From the NCBI RefSeq assembly GCF_963678635.1, contig NC_087068.1:56328467-56392466 (forward strand): 64,000 bases of DNA, given 5' to 3'. The stretch comes from Symsagittifera roscoffensis (taxonomy: Eukaryota; Xenacoelomorpha; Acoela; Convolutidae). The translations under genes were made by a program, and so were the position numbers. Below are positions 1 to 12,061 of this stretch, piece by piece. Every line of letters begins with the position of its first letter. Within the stretch, counting starts at the first letter, position 1. Under the pieces are notes generated by a model. It saw only the letters and a program-made list of their open reading frames with translations, did no database searches and was not told the DNA's origin.

Positions 1-479
1 GCATCAAATAACTTATTCAAATCCAAAGGACGGTCGAGCAACTTCAAGTTTTACGTGGTCAGGTAACAATAGAAATTTTAGGTAAACTTGAATACCGGAA
101 GTAGACGGATTAACTACAATTTTACTTTTTTCTCATTATAACAGTATTGACAAAACTTCTATCTATAGCTGAATTATTCATGCTACAATTAAGAATAAAA
201 AAATACAAAAATGCGGAAATAGAAAAAGAAATTATTAAGGAATTAGTGTTTGAATAATCCAAAGTAACACATTTCGAAGTACAAAATTCATTTCGATTAT
301 GATTTGATGAGCAAATTGGAAAGTCGAATCAATGAATTTTATTACTGAAGCTAAAAGGTTATTACGTAATCTAGCGTAATCGGAATTTTTCAGATTTGAA
401 CCAATAACAGAGCACGTCTTTCTTTGATAAACCAAAGGATTAATTGATTTCTTAATTTTATCTATATTAGCGACTAGAA

Positions 480-910
480 ACTCCTCGTCGTAATTTGATG
501 GGGTAGGGTTTTTCCAGGAGGAGTTCTAAAATTAATTCATTGAACCCCATGTCTTTTCCGGAAAGGTTTTTAATTGTAAAGTTAAACGGTAATAACCGAT
601 CAACCAATCTTGTTAGTCTAGTGTAGTATTTTATTCCCGTGGTTTATTGATAGAGGGATAGTAGGGCTTTATGATCTGTAATTACTTCGAAGTCTGATCC
701 ATAAAAATAATTTTTAGGATGTTCTATGGCTCAGACTACTCCCAAAAGGTCTAATTCATTGTTAGAATATTTCGATTCATGTGGGTTTAGAACCCGTGAT
801 GCAAATGAAATTGTTTTCCAGTCATTCCCATGGAGTTGTTCTAAGGAGGCTTCTAAACCGTTATGTGATGCGTCCGTTTTTATTCTGGTTTTACGTTTTA
901 CATCAAAATG
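480..910 (-). pseudogene. RNase H remnant of gypsy copy 1
   Basis: Translating the minus strand below 910 gives the standard gypsy RNase H series: KTDASHNGLEASLEQ (first catalytic D), FASRVLNPHESKYS, NELDLLGVV, FEVITDHKALLSL and LTRLVDRLLPFNF. Two stop codons interrupt it (one replacing the W of the GVVWA motif, one after LSLYQ). It joins almost directly to protease-like sequence, so the whole reverse transcriptase core has been lost, most simply by internal deletion. Homology to the equivalent part of copy 3 (56480-56900) is clear. Confidence 0.8.
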
Positions 911-980
911 AGTATTTTCCGTAAGATTGATAATCTCTTGTTTGATTTTCTCGAAGGCTTTTGTATGATCGGAATTTCAA

Positions 981-1304
981 TTATTGACTTACCCATCTTA
1001 TTTGTCTGGAAATGTGGAAAAACTTCTGTGATTCTTCTATCCCCACTTTGGGCAGGTGGTCATTTCCGAGTATGTTTCTCTCATGCCCTTCTGTCAAAAA
1101 GAAATGGCAGTCGCCGTGTGACCATCCATTTGAAAAAAGCGGTGGTATCACTTTGCCAGAGATGTTGATGGCGTTGTCCGCGAACCCGCAAAATAAACCC
1201 TTGGTTGTTTTATCCACTGGATAATTTTTTAGGTATGGATCCCGTAATTTCAATTCGTGAAGAACGTTCTGCTTAAGAAAGCTGACCGGGCTTGCAGAGT
1301 CCAT
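981..1304 (-). pseudogene. Aspartic protease remnant of gypsy copy 1
   Basis: A 107-residue open stretch begins MDSASPVSFL, where functional gypsy proteases have the D-S/T-G active-site triad; the glycine is replaced by alanine here. The block ILGNDHLPKVG near its end corresponds to the conserved ILG-(R/N)-D segment that closes retroviral-type proteases. The reading frame ends at 981, where reverse transcriptase would be expected. Inactive by inference from the altered triad and the loss of the downstream RT. Confidence 0.75.
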
Positions 1305-1549
1305 TTGTATGTTTAAAATTACTTGTTTTTCCTTTCCGAGTCAAATATTTAATAGTTTCTTAAGTTCTTTTCCATCATCGCGAAAAATGTAGTTACGTTT
1401 ATTACAGAATAGTCGTCATTTTCACACTGTCCAGATTCTGACCATGCGCTAATCACGCCACAACCTTCTCTATTTAGATTTTCCTTAGTTACATCCGGGT
1501 GATGCGACGGTTAAAAATCTGCATTATCTTTTTTTTGAGTATTTACAAT

Positions 1550-2511
1550 GCTTAGAATTTTACGACAAGATTTACAGAGTCTGGTGAAATGGCCTATTTA
1601 CAGGATGTACAATTTGTGTCCTTTGCTGGACAAACAGCCAGGTTCCCTTTTGAAAAGGTGCCGTCACCTTTCATACGGGTGTTGCTCCGTTCAATGTTCA
1701 GTGTAGGTTCTCTTTTTGACCTTAATATGGTTGTGGGGTTTGTGTACGGATGATCAGTTGGATTTGAAATTATTTGTTAATTTTATATGGTTTAAAATCC
1801 CCTTTTCGTCAATTAGGGTGACGTTGAGTGCTTCCCACGGTGGTAAGATTTCGGTCAGGAGTTTTTTTTGTATATCTGAATTTTTCTTGTTATTTATGAA
1901 GATGTCCCTGATCCACTCGTCCTCTCCGGCGGTTATGTCACACTTTTTAGCCATTTTGGCTAAGGCTCCCCAAAATTGTTCATGTGACTCTCTGTCACGT
2001 TGTTTCCTATTTATTAAATTGTGCCTCTCGAATGTGACGTTCGTTTTCCTGACAAAAGCGGTTGCTAAAGGTCCCCAAAAGTCTTTGAATGAACCTTTGT
2101 AAGCTTTTGTGCAAAGATTCGCTTTCGCTCGTTTCCTATGGCGAGGTCGAGGATAGAACGAAGTTTCTTGAGTGCCTCCTGAATTCTCATTCCGTTAAAT
2201 TTCTTAGTTTCGGATTTAATAGATGCCGTTTCCTCATCGTCGTACCGTCTTTGTTGTTGTATGTTTCTTTCTTTCCATGCTTTTTTGGTTTTTCGATTCG
2301 TTTTTTGTCGGATTTTCCAGAGTTGGTTGATGGGGAAGATGTGTTTCCGAAGGACTTAGTAGGTTCTTCGCGATGTCTACTTTTATTTTTCGCGATGATT
2401 GTCTATTGGAAGAGATCACTCCAATCTTCCCACGCTATGGGTGGGTCCACCGTAAGGTTCTGCCAAATTGGAGGTTTTCATCTTACGTTAGATTCGTTAT
2501 TTGACTCATGA
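1550..2511 (-). pseudogene. gag remnant of gypsy copy 1
   Basis: The minus strand starts MSQITNL at 2511 and then hits a stop. The gag core is recognisable at 1754-1954, where a 66-residue open stretch carries AKKCDITAGEDEWIRD, typical of the gag of K02A2.6-like Ty3/gypsy elements. A CX2C-GH-X4-C zinc knuckle follows at about 1575-1620 (CTSC then GHFTRLC), broken by one stop codon and a frame change. Several frameshifts separate these blocks, so no full protein can be made. In such elements gag forms the particle and the knuckle binds RNA. Confidence 0.75.
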
Positions 2512-2830
2512 TCAAACTTTACTTAGTTGCAGCTAACTCTACTTTATACAATTAAAAGAACAAAAATATGAAAAGGAATTGATCTAAAGTTAAAACATTG
2601 AAAAGTGTAAAGAGCATTTTCTCCGCCAGCGAGAATTAAAGAGTGAAGGTCATTTCTAAGTGACCTGTTAGAATGGTTACATAATCGTTAGCTAAACTAG
2701 AGTATTAAAGTGGAACAACATTACTCGCAAACTCAAAAAAAAAAATTCCAATTAAGGAAAATGAAACTTGAAATTAAATTGTAACTTGTAATAAATTTAA
2801 CCGGCCGATTCTTATTTGAAACATCCTTTT

Positions 2831-4310
2831 ATCTCTCGCGTCCCACCTTGACAAAAACACTTATCAGCTTTTTTTGCGACAATAAACACTTTTTTTTGCG
2901 ATTTAAAAAACCTGTTGATGCATAAGCAAAATAACGAGTAGCTCAGCTTATTACCTAGCTTTAATTCGCGTCATTTTAATCGCAGTTGTTGTCAATTCAA
3001 ATTGAAAACCAATACTTCATTTGGCATGATAGCAACCACAAATGATATTTTGATTTTTCGCCAGTATTTCGGTTCTCTTAAAAATAGTACACGTGAAAAG
3101 CAACTCCCACAAAATTTGCAAAAGCTGCCGAGCAATGGACGGAAACTGCACTGACAAGATTTTAAAAATCGTTTCCTAGAAGATTTATTTAGCAGAAGCT
3201 CTCCAAATTTTTTGTCGGTTCATAGGGATATAGGAAAAAAGGGTTATAGGGATATTTTTTGAATTATTTAAGAAGAGCAACTATGTCATAATTCAAATTA
3301 CTCTTCCAAGTTGAGCGAAAGCTACAAAACAGTTCTCAAAACAAGATCAAATTATTTTTAGAACAGAAAATTGTTGATAAATATTTTGAATCGGTGATCG
3401 GGGTAATGTTTGGTCGAAACGCATAGGGTCATTAGCCCTACCGAACCACGTAGCGATCAATCGTAGCAGTTGTAAAAAGCTACTATTAGCTGCACGCGAC
3501 TACTCGTAGCAAGCAATAATTAGTAGCGGTAAAAGCTTTGATCTGTTCAAAAAAATTAGATGAATGTTTTAAATTAAGGAGAAAAAAACTTTAAGCAAAA
3601 TTGAACGAGAGGCTCTCAAGTTATTTGAGAACAATAATGTTGCTATAATGTTCAACGAGTTTAACTAATCTGACTAGGCTTTTTTGTATTTTGCCACCTT
3701 GGTGGCACTTTCTTTGGCAGTTATTCTCGATAATTTGTTCTCTGACAGACTTTGTTCTCCTCTCAGGAATTGACTTAATTTGTGACTTGAAGGTTGAGCA
3801 CACCCCATCCCCATCTGGAAAGCCCTATGCCATCCCTCGACCGAATTGTTGCTTTTTTTTCCTTTTTTGGCGTTTTCGAACTCATTCTAGAGTGAGATAG
3901 GGACTTGCACAACCCCCCTGCGTCCTTGGAGGATGGTTCCAATCCAATTTGGTTATAAATAATCCACGTATTCCAGTAAGCTAGACTCACCACATTTTTT
4001 CAGAAACTTCGGAGCATGAAGCAGCCATGCGGATTTCAAAGACAAGCTGAGGTAATGGTGCCAGAGCAACAGAAGACTTTAGAAGTATGTGGGTTTTCTT
4101 AGTTTCTCGATAAACTGTTGCAAATCCAATCTTTTTTAGTTACACCATTGAATATCAACTGAATGATGTTAATTGGAGCCTTCTCGAAATCTACCACAAT
4201 CTGTGAGGGCTCAAGTCCTGGATTGATTTTTATTTTTGTTATTTTTGTCTGAATGCCCGGATGTATTGCTTTTCACTTTTGTTTTTAAGACTTAAGAAGA
4301 CTAATGATCA
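2831..4310. other. No gene seen
   Basis: AT-rich sequence with poly-A/T runs. A short patch at 3430-3530 is rich in GTAGC/GCTAC motifs and weakly resembles the CGAATCGTCGCTTG-type patches at about 4880-4980, 5310-5370 and 33045-33100, which may be one old dispersed repeat. The small open frames at 3621-3993 show no family features. Confidence 0.5.
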
Positions 4311-4616
4311 TTAAAGAACAGTTTGACCAATAACCACAGCATGAATTATAACAGTTTCAAAAAGTAAAGCGAAACATGCTTTAAATGTCCCGTCTGCGTG
4401 CCAGACTGTGTTGCTTTCCAGAGTTTCTAAGTTCTCCTGGGTGGCAAATTTTAACGTTCGGTCATTCTCATGAGACGCCGAATCGAAAAAGAGAAAACAA
4501 TCATCCGTCAGGGTCTCGCTACACTCCAAAGAGATAACAATGTCTAATATTGAGTGTGGCGAGTGATCTCTTCTTAAGCAAGTTAACAACTGTTTCGAGG
4601 CTATTATCCCCAGCAT
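4311..4616 (-). pseudogene. MULE-type transposase fragment
   Basis: A 101-residue minus-strand frame contains LKFATQENLETLESNTVW followed by HADGTFKACFALLFE. The series 'FAT-ENL--L--S---W-ADGTFK---LFFQ' is characteristic of the N-terminal side of the MULE (Mutator-like) DDE transposase domain; the D of ADGTFK is the first catalytic acid. Only this block is visible. No second or third catalytic acid or terminal repeat was found around it, and the frame ends at 4311 in AT-rich sequence. It is best read as a relic of a Mutator-like element; a domesticated exon is less likely because no flanking coding sequence was found. Confidence 0.6.
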
Positions 4617-6444
4617 TTTCCACGCAAGTGATCTTAAGAGGCTTCAATGTTGTTTTTTTCTTTTTGTTAGCATGTTTAACCCTGTAAAATTACAGGTTTT
4701 TAACAAAACACAAATTTTTTTATCCTACTCTTTTCTCTTTTCCCATCTCTTATCTTTACTGTGATTTCTTTTCAATCTAATATTTAATTCAAAACTGGAG
4801 CTGAATTGTAATCTTCCACAACCTTAATTCACATCGTATTGCAATCACCCAAATAGAAATAAAACCGTGCTGCCAATTGTCGCTTGCTACGACTTGACGC
4901 TTGTTGTGATTTGTTGCCTTTGAAAAACGCTGCGAATCGTCGCTTGCGGCCAACTCTCGCTTGCGACAAATTGTCTCCTCACGATAATCGACCTTGTATA
5001 TCTCCCTAACTGATAAAATTATACAAAAACGTTCAAAAGAAACTAACAAATTTTCTCAATCGCAGGTTTTTATCAGGAATTATTCAAAATTAGTAACAAG
5101 TTTTTCCTGAATTTTAACAAGTTTTTCTAAAAAAGACTTACAACAAGATTGAAAACTTTTTAAAAGTTTGGTATATTCCTCTACCTGTTTGTGCGACTTT
5201 TAGTAATCTGCTACAATTTGTGATACGCGAGATGTTGTATGTGGCATTTTGAAAAGTACCAATCTCAAGAACCTCTGTACATTCGGAACAAGAGAAAGGT
5301 TACCCTCGATCTAATACTACGAATGGTCGCTCGTTATAGATAATTGCCTGTTCCAATTATCGTTGTTGCGAACTGTTATCTGACAAAATTTTACCCTCTC
5401 AATAACTTCCCGCATCTAAGTAAAGTAACACAAAAAGTCAAAAATAGTGGTTTCTTGTGGTATAAAAAAGTTGTGAAAATAATCGATTCGCACGCATCTC
5501 GCCCACAGACAACGAGATGATTGAAAATTTATTATAGTCCATTCAAAATCATTTTGAATTGATGTTTTTCCAACTACAAAAAGCCCCATTTTTTGAAAAT
5601 CAGCCCTTATATGGTTCCCATTGGGGCTGATTGCCCCTCCTCATCTTCTATCCCCTCCGACAACAAAACGTGAAACGATTAACAGAGCATGAGACATGGA
5701 AATAAAAATCACAATGAAAAAAAAATTGAACAGCAGGAAATCAGCTTTAGCTGAAAAACGTGCTAACGAATTTGTGTGCGTTGATTTTTGCATGCTAACC
5801 CACATCTGAATGAAAGGAAAAAAAAACTGACCTTAATTGAGTTTCATTGTCACTCTCTAATAAAATGAGAAGTAATCAATTTTAAGCAATTTACAATGGA
5901 TTTTTTTTAATAATAGCAAAGTTATCAGTTTTTTTAACTTAAACTGAATGTTTTTGTTTTGACTTCCGAAGAAACTTTTAGAGACCAACTAAGGGGCAGT
6001 CGGAACATTCAAGGTTTTGCCCTGATACGGGTAGCCTTGTTTAGTTTTGTAGAACTGAAAATGAAAGTGACGGGTAATTGAAATTTATCCGGTGAAAGCC
6101 AGAGGGGTTCTCTCTGAGTGCAAGATTGCATGACTTTCAAAACTAGCTTATGTAGGCCTGACGCTATGCTTTAATTCGGTAAATAAACCTTATTCGAATT
6201 TCAGAAATGAACTTCACACGCCTGAAATTCAGAAATAACGTCTAGACTGGGAATAATTTATACAATTTTTTAAGCGCTCTACCATTTTTCGAAATCGTCA
6301 AGATAATAGAAAAGTCAATGTTTTTTCCGTAAATCTTATTACTTTTAAAAAAAACTTGTAGCTTTTTGTTAAACAAATTTTTCGTAACTATAATTAAAAA
6401 CTCAATTAAACAGAACACAGAAAAATCAAAGATAAAAAATAGAA
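4617..6444. other. No gene; contains a dispersed repeat
   Basis: No supported coding sequence. About 5990-6045 holds a roughly 45-bp patch (GGCAGTCGGAACATTCAAGG then TTGCCCTGATACGGG) that recurs diverged at about 30655-30705, 59890-59930 and, inverted, 43070-43100, so it belongs to a dispersed repeat family. The rest is AT-rich. Confidence 0.5.
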
Positions 6445-7795
6445 CATTACGAGCCCAAACTGTGCATTCTGTGCATTGTAAGCGGATTCCGCAACAAGCC
6501 AAAATCAGATTTGTCGCGGAATCCGCAACTTTGCTACTTTTCATTGATCTTCTTCGTGTTTTAGATTCCACAAACTAAAACACTGTACTGCTCGAAATTG
6601 CTCCAAAATTAGGCAATTTTGCGGAATCCGCAACCGCAATTTTGCGGAATCCGCAACCGTGAAATCCACAAACAAATAATATGACACTTGTATAGCTAAA
6701 TTGAGCTGTTGCGGATTCTGCAACTGTATGCGCAAATCCGCAAATTGTAATTGGAATCCGCAAATTCTAAGTGGAATCCGAATTTTGTTTGCGGATTCTG
6801 TTTACATGAATTTATATGTGTAATATAGCGTTTAAAATTATATCTTTTATTTACCGGTCACCAGAAAAATCAATCTCAATTACTGCATTGATCAACTAAC
6901 AGTTGAAATACCAAAAGTTTGGTCTCAATTCCTCAAAACTGACCTACTGAACTTCGATCCCAAATACTGACCTACCGATCCCAAATACCGACCTACTTCG
7001 ATCTGAACTTCGATCCCAAACACTGATGCCATTCCAAAATTGACCTAAATCGGCGATATGCTGTGTGTTATGTTTCCATACACTCTCAACTCAATGACTA
7101 CAAATATTGAAATTATTCGGCGTTATGCTTCCAAAATCAGTTTTTAGGATTGATGCAATCTCAAATACTGACATAATTTGGCGATATGCTGTGTGTTGTA
7201 TTTCCAAACACTGTCAATCGAATGACTCCAAATACTAAATTTATTTAGTGTTGTGTTTCCAAATTACCAAAAGTTGTCCTTTACCGATTTAGTCATCAAA
7301 TATTTTTAGATTTGTTTGTGGATTCCGCTGACAATGGTTAAGTCCTCGCATTTAAACTCCGCATTACCATAGATTAGAGTTCTAGCTCTAGCTTTTAATT
7401 GTTCATTTGCAAGTTTAGTAATAAACAAATTCTGGATCCACTTACAGTTTGCGAAATCAGCTTGCATTTGCGGATTCCGCTTACAAATTTTGCGGATTCT
7501 ACTTACATTTGCGGATTCCACTTACATTCTGTGGAATCCACTTAAGTTTTGCCAAATCTACCTACAGTTGCGGAATCCAGAGCAACTAGCTATATTTGCT
7601 TGTTGCGGAATCCGCAACAAAACAAATGTTCCGACAAAATTGACGTTACAGGTATATGTATGCGGAATCCACTGAATTATTGTTTGTGGAATCCACTTAC
7701 ATTTCGGAAAATATTTTAAGACTTGTCTCTGGAATCCAGGAACATACAGACACAAAAATGTGCTCCTATCCAGTGCACAGTTTGGCCTCGTAATG
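6445..7795. mobile_element. TIR element packed with GCGGATTCCGC motifs
   Basis: The element is bounded by inverted repeats CATTACGAGCCCAAACTGTG (6445) and, read inward from 7795 on the other strand, CATTACGAGGCCAAACTGTG. Between them I count roughly 18-20 copies of GCGGATTCCGC or close variants (GCGGAATCC, GTGGAATCCAC), dense in the outer 350 bp at each end and absent from the middle (about 6800-7300). No transposase frame is present, so it is non-autonomous. Two more copies carry the same ends: 60996-61458 and a one-ended copy starting at 14998. Such subterminal motif arrays are usual for transposase-binding regions, for example in hAT elements, but the superfamily is not assigned because no clear target duplication was seen. 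Confidence 0.75.
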
Positions 7796-7867
7796 AACTA
7801 AAAAATTATGAAAATAAAACTTTCAAATTATAAGAATATAAACGTGCAAGCAAATGTGCAAAGTATC

Positions 7868-8954
7868 CTGCACTAAAAAAAATGGATTAGGATCGATTTT
7901 AGTATGAAAAAAACTTAGGTTACACTTCAATCGATTTTATTCTGAAAAACGTACGAAGAATAAATAGAAAAGATAAAAATGATTTGAATCATTTTTTTGC
8001 CAGATATTAATTTAGTGCATTTATTTGTTGCCTATCATTCTTCATTTTACAAATATAGCATTTTGTAGAAAAAAGAAAAACTAAATAGTTTTAAAAATTT
8101 ATCATTTCCTAACATATTTTGAACTGAATTTTTGATCTAATTTGACATTTCAATTATTTCTTACTAATTTTTTTTTCCCATTCTGGTTTACAATGATAGT
8201 TTTTCATGATTTTATTGCAGTTTTTGAGCTCAAAACGTGTTTTTTTGTGTTTTTTTGATTTGTTAGTTAGATTTTTGTCCCAAATCTTATTAATCGGATG
8301 ATTGTATAGCATAATGAAAATACTAAATTCTTTTCAAATTATCGATAACAGTCTATGATTTCCTTGCGACTTTTGAGTTTAAAATTTTATCTATTTTGAC
8401 TTTTTTTTTTCGTTTCATAAGATTTTACATTCATGATATTTTAAGTTTTAATTGCACATTCCTGAGATCAACTTTTGATTTATTTTCATCCATTTTTATT
8501 TGTTGCATATGTTTTTGCGCATAATCTGTCTTACAGTAATGATTTTATTTGATTTCAATGCATATTTTCAAGCTCAAATTGTTTTCACCTTGTTAGCAAA
8601 ACAAATCAATTTTAAGGAGTCTCAAAATCCCTCCAAACCGATTTAAATCGATTTTTTATACGCTTAACTTGATCCAAAACTTTCAAGGAAGATCGATTTA
8701 AATCGATTTAAAATTGATTTATGTGACTTTCGATGAATTTAAATGAGATTCGGATGGATTTTTGTCAGCCGGGAAATCTATCCAAATCGATTCAAATCGA
8801 TTTTATAGACACTTAAATCGATCCAAAATTTTCGGGAAATATTGATTGAAATCGATTAAAAATCCCTTAAGTCTTGTAAAATGTACATTGTTAAGCAATT
8901 TGGATCGATTTAAAATCAATTTAAATCGAATTGAAACCATTCTTGTCAGTGCGG
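7868..8954. mobile_element. Possible TIR element rich in ATCGATTTAAATCGAT
   Basis: Left end TCCTGCACTAAAAAAAATGG and right end, read inward on the other strand, TCCGCACTGACAAGAATGG are imperfect inverted repeats. The inner flanks are both built from palindromic ATCGATTT/AAATCGAT words, dense at 8630-8935 with a smaller patch at 7885-7940. No coding sequence. Read as a degenerate MITE-like element; no target duplication seen. Confidence 0.4.
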
Positions 8955-9689
8955 AATTTAACACTTCTAGTAGATGATACTGTTTTAGTATTATTTTTTT
9001 AATTGCAAAAAATCATACGTACGTGTTAAGTAAAATACAAGTATCAGCTGGCAAAGAAACAGAGTTAGGAAAAAATTCTGGGCCAACGATTTTAACCGTT
9101 TTTCGTTTCAAGACTAGCCATTGCACAAACAAATTTTTAATTAACTTTCAATTGTTTTTTTTTCAGCTACCAGAAAAACAAGCACGCAGAAGGACTGAAC
9201 TGTTTTGAACAGTTTAAATCTGTAGAAACATTATTTATAGCTTTGATTGGACAAAGTTCATGCAACTTAAAATTGAACAAATAGCTGTTTCCGTATGTCT
9301 GACTGCACATATGTGAATGTCTTGTCTGGTTTGATTGGGCAATTTGTCACTCAAAAGATTCTCAAAAACCAAAAACATGAAGATCTCAACTAAGAAACTT
9401 ATGCGTAGTTAAGTTTTACCAGCAGACGTTTCAAGGAACGAACTAAATTAAGATTCACTATTTAAAAACGTTGGTATTCTTACTTGTGAAGGCATTAGGT
9501 ATGCTTGTCGCGTTTTTGCTCGAAAAAATTATCCTAATCCGAGAAATTTGGAGAAATGCAAATCAACCGGGCCGCTAATCATTTTGATACCAGAGCAGAA
9601 ATTTATCAAACTTGAAAGTTACGGAAGCTCTGAAAACACTCTGCGTGGTTAGGGCAAAATTTTGCGGCAAAATTTGGTATCAAAAAATA
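8955..9689. other. Nothing recognised
   Basis: AT-rich sequence; the 61-residue frame at 9023-9208 has no family features and no splice context I could support. Confidence 0.4.
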
Positions 9690-9990
9690 TTTGTCATTCA
9701 GCTAAAACCCAATGACCCGATTCGGTACAAAATAAAGAAAAAATTAAAACTAAAAATGAGTTTTTATCAAAGTGAATAGTTTTTGAACGAGACGGATGAA
9801 GTCCAAACTTGTCTAGAAAGTATAGAAAAAAATGAAAATGCATAACTTTGTTTTGCAAAATTCGAGTCCATGCGATAACATCAAAATCAATCATTTTTGG
9901 CTGTTTTTATTTAATGAAAATTATGTTAGAACTAATTGATCAATTTTGATTAAACTATACCAAAGTGAGCCTACTATGTAGCCCGAAAAA
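9690..9990 (+). repeat. Diverged copy of the 10.4 kb repeat unit
   Basis: About 9830-9985 aligns loosely with 10430-10600 (TTTTGATTAAACTATACC then GTGAGCCTACTA in one, TTTTAAATTATCTCAGAA then TGAGCCTACTA in the other). This points to a repeat unit present at least three times in 9.7-11.0 kb, once inverted. Confidence 0.45.
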
Positions 9991-10324
9991 TTTTTAGCAG
10001 GGTCAAAGTAAGTCATTACAAAACATTATGAAATTGGTTTTGAAAAAACGCTCTTTTATATCATTTTTAAGCAAACTGATTTATTGATTTATAATTATTA
10101 AAACTGATAGACTCTACCCTGCTTAAACTTTGTGCTGCTACAACAAAGTCTCACTTTTTTATACTTTTATCAGTAATTGATCCAGCAGTCTTCTGAAATT
10201 TTAAACAAGTCTTGGGTCTACCATTTTTTGTCTAGACTCAATTAAGTTTGGGCAAAACGATTTTCAAATTGCAAGTTATATTGTTTGGTCCGGATGATTC
10301 GAATGAGCACTGTAGTCCAGAAAA

Positions 10325-11022
10325 CAGTGCTGCCTTAATCTATCTTGAACAAAACGCATTAAAGTTAAAACGATTTTTTTAAAAAAAACGCGTTGTATTT
10401 AGCCAAAAATGATAGAAAAACTTGCTGAAAAATTTATTATTATTATTACAAAATTATTATAGTGAAATTTGTTTTGTGAAGTTTGGGCCCAAAATTTTAC
10501 CCCGAACATTCTTCATTTTTCGTTTGTTTATTCAATCAAAATTACGCCAAAACTACCAATCAGTTTTAAATTATCTCAGAATGAGCCTACTACAAAGTCC
10601 ATGAAGGGTATAATGACCAAAAGAAATTCGCAAAATGTTTAAAAAAGTTCCTTCATAAAAAATTGGTTTGTTTTATAACGACCTTTGTTGTATATCGAAA
10701 AGTTAATTATCCTACAAATTTTTAGAAACCATTTTAAAAATTTATTGGGCTATGTATCAGCCATCACTTTGAGATAATTTACGTCTGTGATTGACAAAGT
10801 AGTGTTGGCGTAATTTTTGATGACTAAAAAAACTAAAGTGATTCAATTTTGGGGGTGAAACTTTAGGCCCGATTTTTGCAAAACAGTCTTCACCATGTTG
10901 ATATTTGAAACAAGTTTTGTCTTCATCATTTTTGGTCAAAGTCAAACCATCTTAAGAAAAACGTGTTTTAAATTTCAAGTTTAATGCGTTTTTTTTTCTA
11001 TTAATATAAATCAGCACTGTAG
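10325..11022. repeat. Long inverted repeat (foldback element)
   Basis: The left arm starts ACAGTGCTGCCTTAATC with AAAACGCATTAAAGTT inside it, and ends near 10600 with AAATTATCTCAGAATGAGCC. The right arm, read on the other strand from about 11020, gives ACAGTGCTGATTTATATTAA, AAACGCATTAAACTT and, ending near 10742, AAATTATCTCAAAGTGATGG. Arms are about 275 bp, diverged, around a roughly 140-bp centre. No coding sequence; typical of an old foldback or MITE-like element. Confidence 0.6.
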
Positions 11023-12061
11023 ATTATTCAAGTGGCTGAAATGAAAGTGGTCTGAATTGTTTTCTTTGATTTTTACAGAAAACATTTTTTGGTCACTCAA
11101 AATTATTCGACTTTTTTAAAAATAGTAATAATGTTAGTTAATAATATTTGAGTCAGGGCATCAAAAGTTTACTTGCTCAACTTGGCAGCAGATCATTCAC
11201 ATAGCCATTTTCTTCTATAAAAAAACAACCTTTTTGAGTTACTTTATAAAGAATAAAAGTATAGAAACCCATTTTTATTCCGACAATTGCAACACAAATT
11301 GCCACTCATTGATTTTGTCGAAATCCAAGAAAAGGTATTGTCATGTAGGCTAAACAGCAAATTTTTGACCCATCAGAAGTCGAAATTTCACAATTGAGCT
11401 CTTGTGCGAATTTACTGTTTTTGTCGACAGGAAGGGTGGTGCTTTAATAGGAGAATGGTATTCTGATGATGGAGGGACTGAATGATGGAACACTTTAAAC
11501 AGTCAGAATTATGTGACAATACCTTTGGATAATTGATTTTTTTGCGCGAATTCAAAATCATTATTAATAGAAAATTAGTTAAAGCATTGCAGCAATTTTT
11601 TGCTGCACAATTTGTGAAGATATACAATGAACTTTTTTTTTCACTTTTTCCGAAATCAGTTTTAGATTTTTCCAGAACCGGATTTTGATTTCGCAAAAAT
11701 TGAAAATTCATGCATCCGATTTTTTTTCTGATCGCTTTTTATTAAGTTTCAAGGCCTTTATCATTTAATTTATTTTATTTTTCAATATTTATTCGCTTTC
11801 TTTGAGATTTTTGCGGTTTCTTTGAGATGTTTGAATATTCAAATTTTTTTTTTAATGAAAAAAACTGGAAACCAAATTTCAACAACCGGTCCCTATATCT
11901 TTAGAAGGTACCATAAAGGGTTTTAAAATCATTTTTCGTTTGAAAAAAACCCATTTGAGAAAACTGCGTTTGAATTGAGACGAAAATTTGATCACATAAA
12001 GTGCTGTAAACTTAGATTAAAAATATATTCAAAATTCTGTTTTGTTCCGATTGAGATGAGA
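11023..12061. other. Nothing recognised
   Basis: AT-rich sequence with many poly-A/T runs. The 99-residue minus-strand frame at 11412-11711 has no recognisable family features. Confidence 0.4.

Larger units (their letters stand above)
1..2830 (-). mobile_element. Decayed Ty3/gypsy element (copy 1), cut by window edge
   Basis: Reading the minus strand from about 2511 downwards gives, in the normal order, gag, a zinc knuckle, an aspartic protease and RNase H, all interrupted by stops and frameshifts. The reverse transcriptase core is missing: protease-like sequence (981-1304) is followed within tens of bases by RNase H (about 480-890). A possible primer binding site (TGGCGGAGA on the minus strand, near 2619-2628) precedes the gag start at 2511, so an LTR could occupy about 2629-2830, but its ends were not proved. 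The integrase side runs off the window. The gag type, with a DEWIRDIFIN block, differs from copies 2 and 3, so this is a separate gypsy family (K02A2.6-like by general resemblance). Confidence 0.8.

Noticed and set aside
2089-2511. 140-residue plus-strand frame with hydrophobic segments
   Set aside because: It is the antisense of the gag region of gypsy copy 1.
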